Below are positions 16,730 to 25,605 of a stretch of 64,000 nt of DNA, piece after piece. Location: assembly GCA_025449845.1 (NCBI GenBank), contig JANWIP010000029.1, positions 1-64,000 of the forward strand, given 5' to 3'. Below the pieces are notes generated by a model. The model worked only from the letters and a program-made list of their open reading frames with translations, had not been told where the DNA came from and ran no database searches. Made by a program: the position numbers and the translations under genes. The DNA is from Solirubrobacteraceae bacterium. Lineage in GTDB: Bacteria; Actinomycetota; Thermoleophilia; Solirubrobacterales; Solirubrobacteraceae. Within the stretch, counting starts at the first letter, position 1; each line of letters opens with the position of its first letter.

Positions 16730-17194
16730 CTAGCGCCGCGAAGCGAAGAACTCGCTCAACAGCGCCCCGCACTCTGCCGCAAGCAGCCCCCCCGCGACCT
16801 CAGGGCGATGGTTCAGGCGCGACTCGCCCAGCACATCCAGGACGCTACCGGCGGCCCCCGCTTTGGGATCGCTCGCCCCAAAGACGACCCGAGGCACGCG
16901 GGCCAGCACGATCGCCCCCGCACACATGGCGCACGGCTCCAAGGTCACGTAGAGGACGCTCTCAAGCACCCGCCAACCGCCCACCTCGCGCGCAGCCTCG
17001 CGCAGCGCCAGAATCTCGGCGTGGGCGGTGGGGTCTTGGCGCACTTCGCGCTCGTTGTGCCCGGTACCGATGACCTCGCCCTCGCGCACGAGTACCGCGC
17101 CGATCGGCACGTCTTCGTGTTCCAATGCATGCTCGGCCTCACGCAGGGCCAAGTGCATGAAGTACTCATCGCGTGGGAAGAAGCGTTCGCTCAT
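16730..17194 (-). CDS. tadA: tRNA-specific adenosine deaminase TadA
   Basis: A 154-residue zinc deaminase that converts A34 to inosine in tRNA-Arg(ACG), letting one tRNA read CGU, CGC and CGA. Zinc and proton-shuttle residues are readable: H58 and E60 in TAHAEILAL, and C88 and C91 in LEPCAMCAGA. The length and the start MSERFFPRDEYFMHLALREA fit the family; a GTG at 17230 would extend it by 12 residues without family support. Its substrate tRNA-Arg(ACG) is encoded at 4764-4837. Confidence 0.93.
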   Translation of the reverse strand: MSERFFPRDEYFMHLALREAEHALEHEDVPIGAVLVREGEVIGTGHNEREVRQDPTAHAEILALREAAREVGGWRVLESVLYVTLEPCAMCAGAIVLARVPRVVFGASDPKAGAAGSVLDVLGESRLNHRPEVAGGLLAAECGALLSEFFASRR

Positions 17195-17268
17195 AACATG
17201 CCGGATTGACAGGGTGGGCAGGTGTGCCACGCAAGTCCTCCGGGCACATCATGATTACCCACCCAACC

Positions 17269-18747
17269 ATGTCCTTCATTCCCCGGACCCGATCGATAGC
17301 GGCGCTCTGCACGCTCGTACTCCTCTTCGCCGCCTCTAGCGCGAGTGCCCAGAGCACGTATACACCGAACGTGGTGGTGGTCAAGTACGCCTACGCGACG
17401 GCTCCCCGCGCACGGGCCACGATCGCGCTCGAGGCCGGGGCCGGGGCCGAAGAACCAAAGGCGATCGCCTCACACACGCGCATCCTGCGCCTGAAGCCGG
17501 GCGTGCCACTCGCCACAGCCCTGGCTCGACTGCGCCACGAGCCCCACGTGCAGTGGGCCGTGCCGGACTACACCGCACACACCTCCGAAGCCACTCCCAC
17601 CACCGAAGCCGTCCCCACCTCCGAAGCCGTCCCCACCACCGAAGCCGCCCCCACCTCCGAAGCCGCCAGCGCGCTCCCCCCGACAGCCAGCTACATCCCC
17701 AATGACCCCGGCACCACGCATACACCCGGCGGCTGGCAGCAGCTGCAGTGGAACTTCGCGGGCCCCTTCGGCGTCGACGCCCCCCGAGCATGGGCCAACC
17801 TCGCGGCCGATGGCGCGCGCGGCGGCGGCGGCCGAGGCGTGGTGGTGGCGGTGCTGGACACCGGCATCGCCTACTCCAATCGCGGGCGCTTTCGCCGCTC
17901 GCCGGACTTCACGTCAACGCAGTTCGTGGCGGGCTATGACTTCGTCGACCACGACCCCTACGCGAACGACCGCAACGGCCATGGCACCCATGTGGCGGGC
18001 ACGATCGCGGAGGCAACGGGCAACCACCGCGATCTGACGGGGCTGGCCTATGGCGTGCGCCTGATGCCGGTGAGAGTGCTTGACAGCGAAGGCGAAGGCG
18101 ATGCCTCGGTGATCGCGCAGGGAGTGCGCTTCGCGGTCAACCACGGCGCGCGGGTCATCAACCTGAGCCTGGAGTTCTCGAGCTTCGTGACCGCCTCGGA
18201 CATTCCCGAGCTGCTGGAAGCACTGCGCTATGCGCGCCATCGCGGGGTGCTGGTGGTGGCAGCCGCCGGCAACGAGGGTCACCGCGCCATCGCTTACCCC
18301 GCACGCGCGCCCAAGGTGGTCTCGGTGGGCGCAACGACTGAACACGGCTGCCTGGCAAGCTTCTCCAACGACGGCTCAGGGCTGACGCTGGTGGCGCCAG
18401 GCGGCGGCCCCGACGCGGACCTGCCAGGGGACCCCAACTGCCACCCCGAGGAGCCCGCGGGCCGCGACATCTTCCAGGTCACCTTCACGGGCAGCTCGCC
18501 GCGGCGCTTTGGCATTCCCTCCGGCTATGACGGCACCTCGATGGCCACCCCTCATGTGAGTGCCACGGCCGCATTGATCATCGCTAGTCGCGTGCTCGGG
18601 CCCAACCCCACCCCCGCGCAGCTGATCGCCCGCCTACGCGCCACGGCGCGCAAGCTGGGGAGCCCAGGCGATCACACGCTGTATGGCTCGGGGTTGGTGG
18701 ATGCCGGCGCCGCCACCGCCCCCGGCGGACCGGGAGCCGTTCGCTAA
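17269..18747 (+). CDS. Secreted subtilisin-like serine protease (S8)
   Basis: A 492-residue exported protease. Residues 1-27 are a signal peptide ending ASA. Residues about 31-100 resemble an I9-type inhibitor propeptide. A linker of five TxEAxP-type units follows (103-133), then the peptidase. The triad is D196 (VAVLDTG), H237 (NGHGTHVAG) and S423 (GTSMATPHVS), with the oxyanion region VVAAAGNEG. It probably matures by removing its own propeptide and acts outside the cell. The start at 17269 is chosen for the signal peptide; an ATG at 17251 is also possible, and neither has a strong ribosome binding site. No cell-wall anchor is seen. Confidence 0.88.
   Translation: MSFIPRTRSIAALCTLVLLFAASSASAQSTYTPNVVVVKYAYATAPRARATIALEAGAGAEEPKAIASHTRILRLKPGVPLATALARLRHEPHVQWAVPDYTAHTSEATPTTEAVPTSEAVPTTEAAPTSEAASALPPTASYIPNDPGTTHTPGGWQQLQWNFAGPFGVDAPRAWANLAADGARGGGGRGVVVAVLDTGIAYSNRGRFRRSPDFTSTQFVAGYDFVDHDPYANDRNGHGTHVAGTIAEATGNHRDLTGLAYGVRLMPVRVLDSEGEGDASVIAQGVRFAVNHGARVINLSLEFSSFVTASDIPELLEALRYARHRGVLVVAAAGNEGHRAIAYPARAPKVVSVGATTEHGCLASFSNDGSGLTLVAPGGGPDADLPGDPNCHPEEPAGRDIFQVTFTGSSPRRFGIPSGYDGTSMATPHVSATAALIIASRVLGPNPTPAQLIARLRATARKLGSPGDHTLYGSGLVDAGAATAPGGPGAVR
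17581..17670 (+). repeat. Five 18-base coding repeats in the protease linker
   Basis: Five tandem 18-base units, alternating ACCTCCGAAGCC and ACCACCGAAGCC starts, encode TSEATP, TTEAVP, TSEAVP, TTEAAP and TSEAAS between propeptide and catalytic domain. The strict alternation of TSEA and TTEA suggests duplication of a 36-base unit. The number of units may vary between strains. Confidence 0.8.
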
Positions 18748-18831
18748 AGCCGCAACGCAGGCCTGCCGATCCCAACGACTACCATCGCTAGAGCCGAAGC
18801 TTCAAGCCAAAGTCACAGAGGGGAAGACGAG

Positions 18832-19821
18832 TTGAGCAAGCCCACGTTGGTCACCGGAGGCAGCGGGTATATCGGCGCGCTGCTAGTAAAAGAGTTACAG
18901 GAGGCCGGCCGTGAGGTGCGGGTACTGGACTCACTGCTGCACGGCCAGGAGGACATCGCCCTCGAGCAGGAGAACAATGGCGTGGAGGTTGTAAGAGGCG
19001 ACGTACGCGACGCCCAGGCGCGCACCCGCGCGCTGGCAGGTGCGGAGGCCGTGGTGCACCTGGCGGCGATCGTCGGCGACCCCGCCTGTGCGCTTGACCC
19101 GAAGGTGTCCGACGATGTCAACGTGCAGGCGACACGCGCACTGGTGGCCGATTCCAATGCGGCCGGCGTGGAGCGTTTGGTGTTCGCCTCGACGTGCTCG
19201 AACTATGGGCGTATGGCAGACCCCACGGTGCCGATCACCGAGGAAGGCGAGCTGGCGCCGGTGTCGCTGTATGCCGAGCAGAAGGTGGGCATGGAGCAGC
19301 TGATCCTGGCTAGCGCGAACGGTGCAGACGCCAACGGCACCCAGCCGACGTGCCTGCGCTTCGCGACGGTCTACGGCGTGGGACGCCGGATGCGCTTCGA
19401 TCTGACGGTCAACGAGTTCACGCGTGAACTGTGGGCCGACCGTGAGCTGGAAGTGTTCGGCGAGCAGTTCTGGCGCCCCTACATCCATGTGCGCGACGCT
19501 GCCCGCGCGGTGCGCACGGTGCTGGAGGCCCCCGCGGAGAAGGTCGCGGGCAAGGTATTCAACGCGGGGCGCAGTGGTGAGAACTACCGCAAACTGGACC
19601 TGGTGGAGGAGATCAGCAAGCAGATCCCCACGGGCAAAGTGTCCTATGTGCAGCGCAACGAGGATCCGCGCGACTACAAGGTGAGCTTCGACAAGATCCG
19701 CGCGGAGCTCGGCTTCGAGACGCTGATGACGGTCCCCGATGGCATCGGCGAGATCATCGCGGCACTCAAAGCAGAGCAGTTCGGCGACCCCTTCGACGGG
19801 CGCTACCGCAACATTCCCTGA
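18832..19821 (+). CDS. NAD-dependent sugar epimerase/dehydratase
   Basis: A 329-residue extended short-chain dehydrogenase. The nucleotide-binding motif is TGGSGYIG (8-15), an acidic residue ends beta2 (VLDS), and the catalytic residues are S120-S123 (ASTCS), Y147 and K151 (YAEQK). This class interconverts or dehydrates nucleotide sugars such as UDP- or GDP-hexoses. It opens the polysaccharide locus. The start is TTG at 18832, supported by AGAGGGGA seven bases before. The 3' end overlaps the convergent GT4 gene by 19 bases. The exact sugar substrate cannot be read. Confidence 0.88.
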   Translation: MSKPTLVTGGSGYIGALLVKELQEAGREVRVLDSLLHGQEDIALEQENNGVEVVRGDVRDAQARTRALAGAEAVVHLAAIVGDPACALDPKVSDDVNVQATRALVADSNAAGVERLVFASTCSNYGRMADPTVPITEEGELAPVSLYAEQKVGMEQLILASANGADANGTQPTCLRFATVYGVGRRMRFDLTVNEFTRELWADRELEVFGEQFWRPYIHVRDAARAVRTVLEAPAEKVAGKVFNAGRSGENYRKLDLVEEISKQIPTGKVSYVQRNEDPRDYKVSFDKIRAELGFETLMTVPDGIGEIIAALKAEQFGDPFDGRYRNIP

Positions 19822-20951
19822 GCGGCTCGATCGATGGCGCCGGCCATCTCCTCGCGGAAGCGCAGTCGCCCGAACCTGGCGGCGTTGGCGCGCACCTGGG
19901 ACTCCTGCAAGGCGAGTCCCTCAAAGCGCTCCAGCGCCCCCACCAGGCCGGCCGCGCTGTGCTCAGCAAAGAGCACCCCGGTACTGCCATCGAGCACCGA
20001 CTCTCTGGCGCCACCCACGCCGTAGGCCACGACGGGCACGCCGGCTGCCTGAGCCTCGACGGGCACGATGCCAAAGTCCTCCTCGCCGGGAAAGAGCAAT
20101 GCGCGGGCGCCGCTCAGCAAGGCGTCACGTTGAGCCTCGTCGACGCGCCCCAGCAGCTCGATCGTCCCATTGGAGCCCCCGCTCCCCACAAGCGCGCGCA
20201 CGGAGTCCATCGCCCGCCCGTCGCCGGCCACCTTCAGGCGGCGCCCCAAGCTCATGCAAGCCTCGACGGCGAGGTCCACGCGCTTATAGGGCACGACGCG
20301 ACCGAAGACGAGGTAGAAGTCATCCGGGGAGCGCGGGAGTCCCAAGAAGCTCTCGACGTCCACCGGGGGATGCACCACCTCCGCGGTGCGCCCATAGTAG
20401 CGCTTGATCCTGTTCGCTACATGCTGCGAATTCGCCACAAACAGATCGGGCCCGGCGGCGCCCGCGAGGTCCTGGCGGCGCAGATGCGCGAGTAGCGGCT
20501 TGATCGCCAGCCGCGCCAGCGGTCCCACCTGCTCACCCTCAAGGAAACCCTCCTCCCAGGCGTAGCGCATGGGGGTGTGGCAGTAACAGACGTGCAGCAC
20601 GCCCTCGGGCACGCGCACGTTCTTGGCACAGGCATGGTTGGAGGAGAGCACGAGATCAAAACCCGAGAGGTCAAACGCGCGAAAACCCCTGGTCATCAGC
20701 GGCAGCAGCTTGGGATATTGCGTGGTTGCACCCGGGACGCGTTGAAGGAAGGAGGAGTGGATGGGTCGGTCAGTGATGATCGACGGCCACGCCGAAGGCT
20801 CGTAGATCGAAGTGAAAATCTCGGCCGCCGGGAACATCTCCAGCAGCTCCATGACGACCTGCTCGGAGCCACCGGGGATGGTCAACCAATCGTGCACGAC
20901 GGCGACGCGGGGGTAGCGCTCGCGCAGCTCTTCCAACAGTGAAGCAGTCAC
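19803..20951 (-). CDS. GT4-family glycosyltransferase
   Basis: A 382-residue GT-B fold transferase. The N-terminal acceptor half begins VAVVHDWLTIPGGSEQVVME. The C-terminal donor half shows DFYLVFGRVVPYKRVDLAVE and the EX7E-like segment EEDFGIVPVEAQAAGVPVVA. It transfers a sugar from a nucleotide donor with retention, on the cytoplasmic side. The start is GTG at 20951; the gene is divergent from the next glycosyltransferase with only 44 bases between starts. It resembles mannosyltransferases of polysaccharide clusters, but donor and acceptor are unknown. Confidence 0.87.
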   Translation of the reverse strand: MTASLLEELRERYPRVAVVHDWLTIPGGSEQVVMELLEMFPAAEIFTSIYEPSAWPSIITDRPIHSSFLQRVPGATTQYPKLLPLMTRGFRAFDLSGFDLVLSSNHACAKNVRVPEGVLHVCYCHTPMRYAWEEGFLEGEQVGPLARLAIKPLLAHLRRQDLAGAAGPDLFVANSQHVANRIKRYYGRTAEVVHPPVDVESFLGLPRSPDDFYLVFGRVVPYKRVDLAVEACMSLGRRLKVAGDGRAMDSVRALVGSGGSNGTIELLGRVDEAQRDALLSGARALLFPGEEDFGIVPVEAQAAGVPVVAYGVGGARESVLDGSTGVLFAEHSAAGLVGALERFEGLALQESQVRANAARFGRLRFREEMAGAIDRAAQGMLR

Positions 20952-20995
20952 TCACGGCGAGACTACACGCCCTGGCGGCCTGGGATCATGGCGAG

Positions 20996-22198
20996 ATGAT
21001 GAGCGGCAAGGACATTGTTTGCGTGGGCTTCGCCGACTGGGACACCGAGCTGTGGACCAACCAGCACCATCTGATGTCGCGGCTGGCACAGGCGAACAAT
21101 GTGCTGTTCGTGGAGTCCCTGGGCCTGCGTCGACCCCAATTGGCGAGCCGCGACCTGGCCCGCATCGCCCGCCGACTGCGTCGCGGACTGGCGCCGCCGC
21201 GCGCGGTCGACGGCCTGCATGTGCTCTCGCCGCTGGTGCTGCCGCTGCACTCAAATCGCCTGGTGCGGGCAGTGAACCGCCGTCTGTTGGGCGCCCTGGT
21301 GCGCCGCGCAAGCCGCCGGCTGGGCATGGAGCGGCCGATCCTGTGGGCCTATGTGCCCCAAGCGGAGACCCTGATCGAGCACTTGCAGCCAGAGCTGGTG
21401 GTCTATCACTGCGTCGATGACATAGCCGCCCAGGAGGGGATCGACGGCGCCAGCTTTCGTGCCGCGGAGCAGCGCTTCGCCGCGCGGGCCGACCTGGTGC
21501 TGGCCAGCGCCCCCTCCTTGGCTGAGCGCATGCGCGAGCTGTCGAGCAACGTGATGGAGGCCCCAAATGTGGCCGACACCGACCTGTTCGCGAGCGCCCT
21601 GCAGCTCGGGCCAATAGACGCGGCCTTGGAAGCCTTGCCGCAGCCGCGGGTGGTGTTCACAGGGGCAGTTGTCACCACCAAGCTCGACCTCCCCTTGATG
21701 GTGAGCCTTGCCCAAGCGCGGCCTGAATGGTCCTTCGCGCTGGTCGGGCCGGTGGGTCCCGGCGACCCTCGGGCCGACGTGTCGATGCTGAAGGCCGCAG
21801 CCAACATCCATCTGCTCGGCCCCCGCTCCTACCACGAGCTGCCCGCCGTGTTGAGAGGGGCCGACGCAGGCCTGATCCCCTACGCGCGCAATGAGCTGAC
21901 GGGGAGCATCTTCCCGATGAAGGTCTATGAGTACCTAGCGGCGGGCCTGCCGGTCATAGCCACGGAGCTGCCCGCGCTGGCCGAGGTGAGCGAGGTGGCC
22001 AAGGCGCCCGACGCACAGGGCATGGCCGAGCTGCTGGATGAGGCGCTGCGCAACGACACTCCCGCGCGGCGGCAGGAGCGCTCACGCATGGCCGCGGAGC
22101 ACTCCTGGGATCGGCGCCTAGAGGAGATCGCCGCGGCCGTGGCGGCGTGTCAGCCCGCCGGGATCAGCCGGTGGCGCACGGACTCGAACTCTTCTTGA
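20996..22198 (+). CDS. GT4-like glycosyltransferase (TuaH-type)
   Basis: A 400-residue transferase. The N-terminus (IVCVGFADWDTELWTNQHHL) and middle (VVYHCVDDIAAQEG) resemble TuaH-like glycosyltransferases of teichuronic acid and exopolysaccharide clusters. The donor half contains VVFTGAVVTTKLDLPLM and a SIFPMKVYEYLAAGLPVIAT segment in place of the usual EX7E motif. ATG codons at 20996 and 20999 are equivalent starts behind GGCGAG. The 3' end overlaps the convergent nucleotidyltransferase gene by 49 bases. Confidence 0.82.
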   Translation: MMSGKDIVCVGFADWDTELWTNQHHLMSRLAQANNVLFVESLGLRRPQLASRDLARIARRLRRGLAPPRAVDGLHVLSPLVLPLHSNRLVRAVNRRLLGALVRRASRRLGMERPILWAYVPQAETLIEHLQPELVVYHCVDDIAAQEGIDGASFRAAEQRFAARADLVLASAPSLAERMRELSSNVMEAPNVADTDLFASALQLGPIDAALEALPQPRVVFTGAVVTTKLDLPLMVSLAQARPEWSFALVGPVGPGDPRADVSMLKAAANIHLLGPRSYHELPAVLRGADAGLIPYARNELTGSIFPMKVYEYLAAGLPVIATELPALAEVSEVAKAPDAQGMAELLDEALRNDTPARRQERSRMAAEHSWDRRLEEIAAAVAACQPAGISRWRTDSNSS

Positions 22199-22875
22199 GC
22201 CTGCTCGTAATCGTCGTGGCGCCCGATATCCAGCCAGTAATCCTTGCTGGGCCAAGCCCTGACCGTCTCGCCGGCCGCGATCAGTCGCAGCACAAGATCG
22301 GGGAAGTCAAGGCGCTCACCAGGCTTGATGTGGGAGAGCGCACGAGGCGCGAAGCAGTAGACGCCCATGCTGGCGGTGAAGTCGATGGCGGGCTTCTCGT
22401 CATAGCCCGTCAGGCGTGTGGGGTCGCCATCGTCAGCGAAGCGCAGCACTCCCAGTGACACCTGGATGTGGCGCACCTTGGTGGCGATGGTGGCGGCGGC
22501 GTCGCCCGCGCGATGGCGCTCAAGCAGGGCGCCGTAGTCGATGTCGGTGAGCACGTCGCCGTTCATGACGAGCACGTCCTCTTGGGCCAGGCCCTCGATC
22601 AAGGCAAGCGCCCCGACGGTGCCCAGCGGCTCGTGCTCGCGGTAGTAGTCGATGGCGATGCCGTACTCCTGACCATCGCGGAAGAAGGCCTCGATCAACT
22701 CGGCGAGATAGCCGGTGGCGATCGTGACGCGCTCAAAGCCATGCGCCTTGAGCTGGCGCATGACGATGTCGAGCACCGGACGATCGCCGATCGGCATGAG
22801 CGGCTTGGGCAGCACGGTGGTGTAGGGGCGCAGGCGCGTGCCTTCGCCGCCGGCAAGGATCACGGCGCGCTTCAT
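22150..22875 (-). CDS. Sugar-nucleotide nucleotidyltransferase
   Basis: A 241-residue enzyme of the NDP-sugar pyrophosphorylase family, with the signature LAGGEGTRLRPYT (residues 6-18) and the lysine-containing PKPLMPIGDRPVLD. The metal-binding aspartate is in VLVMNGDVLTDIDY. It makes an activated sugar from sugar-1-phosphate and NTP. There is no left-handed beta-helix C-terminus, so no acetyltransferase activity is fused. I chose the ATG at 22875 as it starts the fold; an ATG at 22920 would add 15 residues. It supplies a nucleotide sugar to the surrounding locus. Confidence 0.87.
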   Translation of the reverse strand: MKRAVILAGGEGTRLRPYTTVLPKPLMPIGDRPVLDIVMRQLKAHGFERVTIATGYLAELIEAFFRDGQEYGIAIDYYREHEPLGTVGALALIEGLAQEDVLVMNGDVLTDIDYGALLERHRAGDAAATIATKVRHIQVSLGVLRFADDGDPTRLTGYDEKPAIDFTASMGVYCFAPRALSHIKPGERLDFPDLVLRLIAAGETVRAWPSKDYWLDIGRHDDYEQAQEEFESVRHRLIPAG

Positions 22876-22949
22876 GCCCGGCGCCCCCAAGATGTCACGG
22901 TGCTCATCGCGTGTAAGCATATGCAGCCGGCCCCCCGGCGCCGATATCT

Positions 22950-24080
22950 ATGAGAGATCTGCTCATCACCACGCATACGCCTGCGCTGCGCTCAGGCCAG
23001 GCTATGCGTACTTATGGCCTGGCTCGGGCATTGGCCCTGGAGGGTGGCCTGGATCTGTTGTACGTGCGTTTCGGCGCGGAGCAGCCCGACGCAGCCTTCA
23101 GCTCGATCCCTGGAATCCAGCTGCACGCAGTGGAGCCCTCGCGCGGGTCGCGGCGGCTGCTGAGCTACCTCGCGGCGCGCCTGCGCGGTGTACCGAGTGG
23201 GCTGGCACGCGGTATCTCGCCCGAGCTCATCAAAGAATCATCGCGCCTTGCCGAAGATGCGCAACGCGGCCGTGTGATCGCCGATGGTCCGCTCGCCGCG
23301 GCGGCCCTCAGCGGCATGGCCCGCGGACGGCCTGTGATCTACAACGCCCACAACCTCGAGTCGGGCTTTCGTCGCGAGCTGGACGACCGGCGACTGCGAG
23401 GGTTCTTCGCCGCCCTGACGCTGCGCTCCTTCGAGCGCCGGCTCCTGCAGCGCTCCTCGGAGTCGTGGATGGTAAGCGAGGCGGACATGGCCGGGGCCCG
23501 CGAGCTGTGCCCGCGGGCGCGCTTGCGCTACGTGCCCAATGTGGTGGACGTCGCGGCGATCGCCCCGGTTGCACCGCTCAGCACGGAACCGCGGGCGATC
23601 TTCGTGGCCAGCTTCGCCTATGACCCCAACCGCAATGCGATGCGCTTCCTTCTGGAGGAGGTCTTCCCGCGCGTGTGGCAGGAGCTGCCCGATGCGCGAC
23701 TGGCGCTCGTGGGGGCAGGTCTTGACCTGCCCCCATCCGAGGACCCGCGCGTGGAAGCGCTCGGCTTCGTTGATGACCTTCACGCCGCCTATGCCACGGC
23801 CCGCTGCGCCGTGGTGCCGCTGCTGCAAGGCGGAGGCACGCCGCTGAAGCTGATCGAGGCATTGGCCCACGGCCTGCCCGTGATCGCCACCTCGCGCGCG
23901 GTTGCGGGCCTGCAGGTACGTGGAGATGAGCACTGTCTGCTGGCCGACGACGCAAGGAGCTTCGCCGCCGCGCTCGTGCGCGTGCTGCGCGAGGGGGCGC
24001 CGGAGATGGGCCGGCGCGGACGAGAGCTGGCGGCCGAGCGCTATTCGATCGAGGCGCTCAGCGGCCTGGTGAGGGAGTGA
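22950..24080 (+). CDS. GT4-family glycosyltransferase
   Basis: A 376-residue GT-B transferase. The N-terminal half starts LLITTHTPALRSGQAMRTYG. The donor half contains AIFVASFAYDPNRNAMRFLL and GGTPLKLIEALAHGLPVIAT (the EX7E-like site). It is probably cytoplasmic or loosely membrane-bound and builds the repeat unit of the surface glycan. The gene is divergent from the nucleotidyltransferase (74-base gap) and ends with a 23-base convergent overlap with the GT2 gene. Confidence 0.85.
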   Translation: MRDLLITTHTPALRSGQAMRTYGLARALALEGGLDLLYVRFGAEQPDAAFSSIPGIQLHAVEPSRGSRRLLSYLAARLRGVPSGLARGISPELIKESSRLAEDAQRGRVIADGPLAAAALSGMARGRPVIYNAHNLESGFRRELDDRRLRGFFAALTLRSFERRLLQRSSESWMVSEADMAGARELCPRARLRYVPNVVDVAAIAPVAPLSTEPRAIFVASFAYDPNRNAMRFLLEEVFPRVWQELPDARLALVGAGLDLPPSEDPRVEALGFVDDLHAAYATARCAVVPLLQGGGTPLKLIEALAHGLPVIATSRAVAGLQVRGDEHCLLADDARSFAAALVRVLREGAPEMGRRGRELAAERYSIEALSGLVRE

Positions 24081-25281
24081 GCAGCCGCCGAATCAGCTCC
24101 GCGCAGCGCTCGATGCCATCCTCGGGACGCATGCCCGGCAGCACCGGGCGCAGGGTGGAAGGCAGCAGGCGCCGAATGATCCGCGCCCGTCGGCCGAAGG
24201 CGACCACCGCGTCGAGTTCGCGCACCTGTGTCTCGAGGTCGATCGCACGCATGATCGCAAGCGGGCGAAAGCGCGTCACGGTGCACAGCGGGATGTCCCC
24301 CTCGACGGCCACCTCGTCGGTCACCAACACCACGTCCATACCCTGCGCTTGCAAGCCCTGGAGCCACTCGCGTGCCGCCCGCCCCGAGCGCCCGCGCGGC
24401 GCCAGGGCAAGGATCTTGGGGTGGCCTATGCGCCGTCTGCCGAAATGCCCCGGTGTGGTGTCTTCCCCCTCCCCCTCCACCCAGGCTTCCTTGCTGAGGT
24501 CCTGCGTCACGGCGGGCTGCCTACGTGCCAGCACGAGCACCCACACGAGCGCGTCGGAGACCACGTCAAGTGAGATCTTGAGCATGCCTCGCCAGCCGTC
24601 GCGCCAGCCCCCGTCAACAAGCGTGCGATAGACGAGCTTCGCCAGCGGTCGCACCACGATGCCGGTGAGGTAACCGCGGGCCGAAGGCGGCGTGAGGTGG
24701 CGACTGTCCAGGCGCGCATAACTCCACATATCGCGTAGCGCTTCGCCCAGGCCGTCGGCGAGCTCGTGCTCAAGATCCCCCTCCAGCACCACCGGACGCT
24801 CGCGCGGCTGCACCCCCTCGTGCACCTCCCGTCGCTCGTCGTGGCGATAGGACGCGGGACGGAAGATCCGCGAGCGATAAGCCGGGTACTTCGCCGACGG
24901 GCCCAATAGGCGACCGAGGAAGCGATGGCGCAGCGGGCACAAGGCCAGTTCAATGCCGGGCGGCGGGGCGAGGAGCATTTCTTGGATGCTCGCCTGCAGG
25001 CGCGGGCAGAGACGCTCATCGGCATCCACCTCAACGACCCACTCACTGGTGGCGGCATCCAATGCCACGTTGCGCTGGATCGCATAGCCGGGCCAGGGGC
25101 TCTCGATCACCACGGCTCCCGCCGCGCGAGCGATCTCCACGGTGCGGTCGCGCGAGCCGCCGTCGACAACGACGATCTCATCGCAGAAAGCCACGCTCGC
25201 AAGCGCCGCCGGCAGATGCTCCTGCTCGTCCTGCACGATCAAGCAGGCGGTTATGCGCTCTCGGGGCACTGTGTCCTGCAC
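24058..25281 (-). CDS. GT2-family glycosyltransferase with an added C-terminal domain
   Basis: A 407-residue protein. Residues about 10-100 are a GT-A domain: ITACLIVQDEQEHLPAALAS, the nucleotide-binding EIVVVDGGSRDRT and the metal site VEVDADERL. Residues up to about 260 match the WaaE/KdtX-like subfamily, with a hydrophobic C-terminal part (VRPLAKLVYRTLVDGGWRDG). About 145 further residues (from HFGRRRIGHPKILALAPRGR) form an extra domain that looks like an alpha/beta fold (VVLVTDEV; LDAVVAFGRRARI). That part is not standard for GT2 and I cannot name it. The GTG at 25281 lies behind GAGGAG; an alternative GTG is at 25269. Confidence 0.8.
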   Translation of the reverse strand: MQDTVPRERITACLIVQDEQEHLPAALASVAFCDEIVVVDGGSRDRTVEIARAAGAVVIESPWPGYAIQRNVALDAATSEWVVEVDADERLCPRLQASIQEMLLAPPPGIELALCPLRHRFLGRLLGPSAKYPAYRSRIFRPASYRHDERREVHEGVQPRERPVVLEGDLEHELADGLGEALRDMWSYARLDSRHLTPPSARGYLTGIVVRPLAKLVYRTLVDGGWRDGWRGMLKISLDVVSDALVWVLVLARRQPAVTQDLSKEAWVEGEGEDTTPGHFGRRRIGHPKILALAPRGRSGRAAREWLQGLQAQGMDVVLVTDEVAVEGDIPLCTVTRFRPLAIMRAIDLETQVRELDAVVAFGRRARIIRRLLPSTLRPVLPGMRPEDGIERCAELIRRLLTPSPGR

Positions 25282-25455
25282 CTCTCCTCAACTTGGTCTG
25301 GGTTGGGGGCACGGCTGAGCGTGCAGTGGGCGAGATTGTATGGACGCCTGCCTCGTACGGACGCCAGCCTTGCCAGCGATGGTGCACGACTGCAAGAACC
25401 ACGGTTTCTGTCCGAGATGAGGACAGACAATCCATGTACGGTACAAACTACGCAG

Positions 25456-25484
25456 TTGACATAACAAGGCAGGCTGGTTAGCCT
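25456..25484 (+). promoter_or_regulatory. Sigma70-type promoter for the secreted hydrolase
   Basis: TTGACA (25456-25461) is followed after exactly 17 bases by TAGCCT (25479-25484). The -35 box is a perfect consensus and the -10 box keeps TA at the start and T at the end. It points to the gene at 25606. Confidence 0.6.
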
Positions 25485-25510
25485 ACGGCCGAGTTGCGGG
25501 GGAGTACGAG

Positions 25511-25533
25511 GTGCCGGCCCAAAACGCCGGCAC
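25511..25533 (+). promoter_or_regulatory. Perfect hairpin in the 5' leader
   Basis: GTGCCGGC and GCCGGCAC form an 8-bp perfect stem with loop CCAAAAC, downstream of the promoter and upstream of the start. A GTTGATTTTG stretch follows, not a clean T run, so attenuation is possible but a protein or structural role is equally open. Confidence 0.45.
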
Positions 25534-25605
25534 GTTGATTTTGAGCTACGAACGCTTGCCTCATTTTGCTCAGGCTTGAGCGTCAGGGATGAAAGGGACT
25601 ACCGA

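Larger units (their letters stand above)
25282..25605. other. Divergent intergenic region before the first GH gene
   Basis: This gap separates the GT2 gene (minus) from the secreted hydrolase (plus). It holds a sigma70-like promoter at 25456-25484 and a perfect hairpin at 25511-25533, leaving a leader of roughly 115 bases before the ATG at 25606. I recognise no small gene. Confidence 0.6.
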
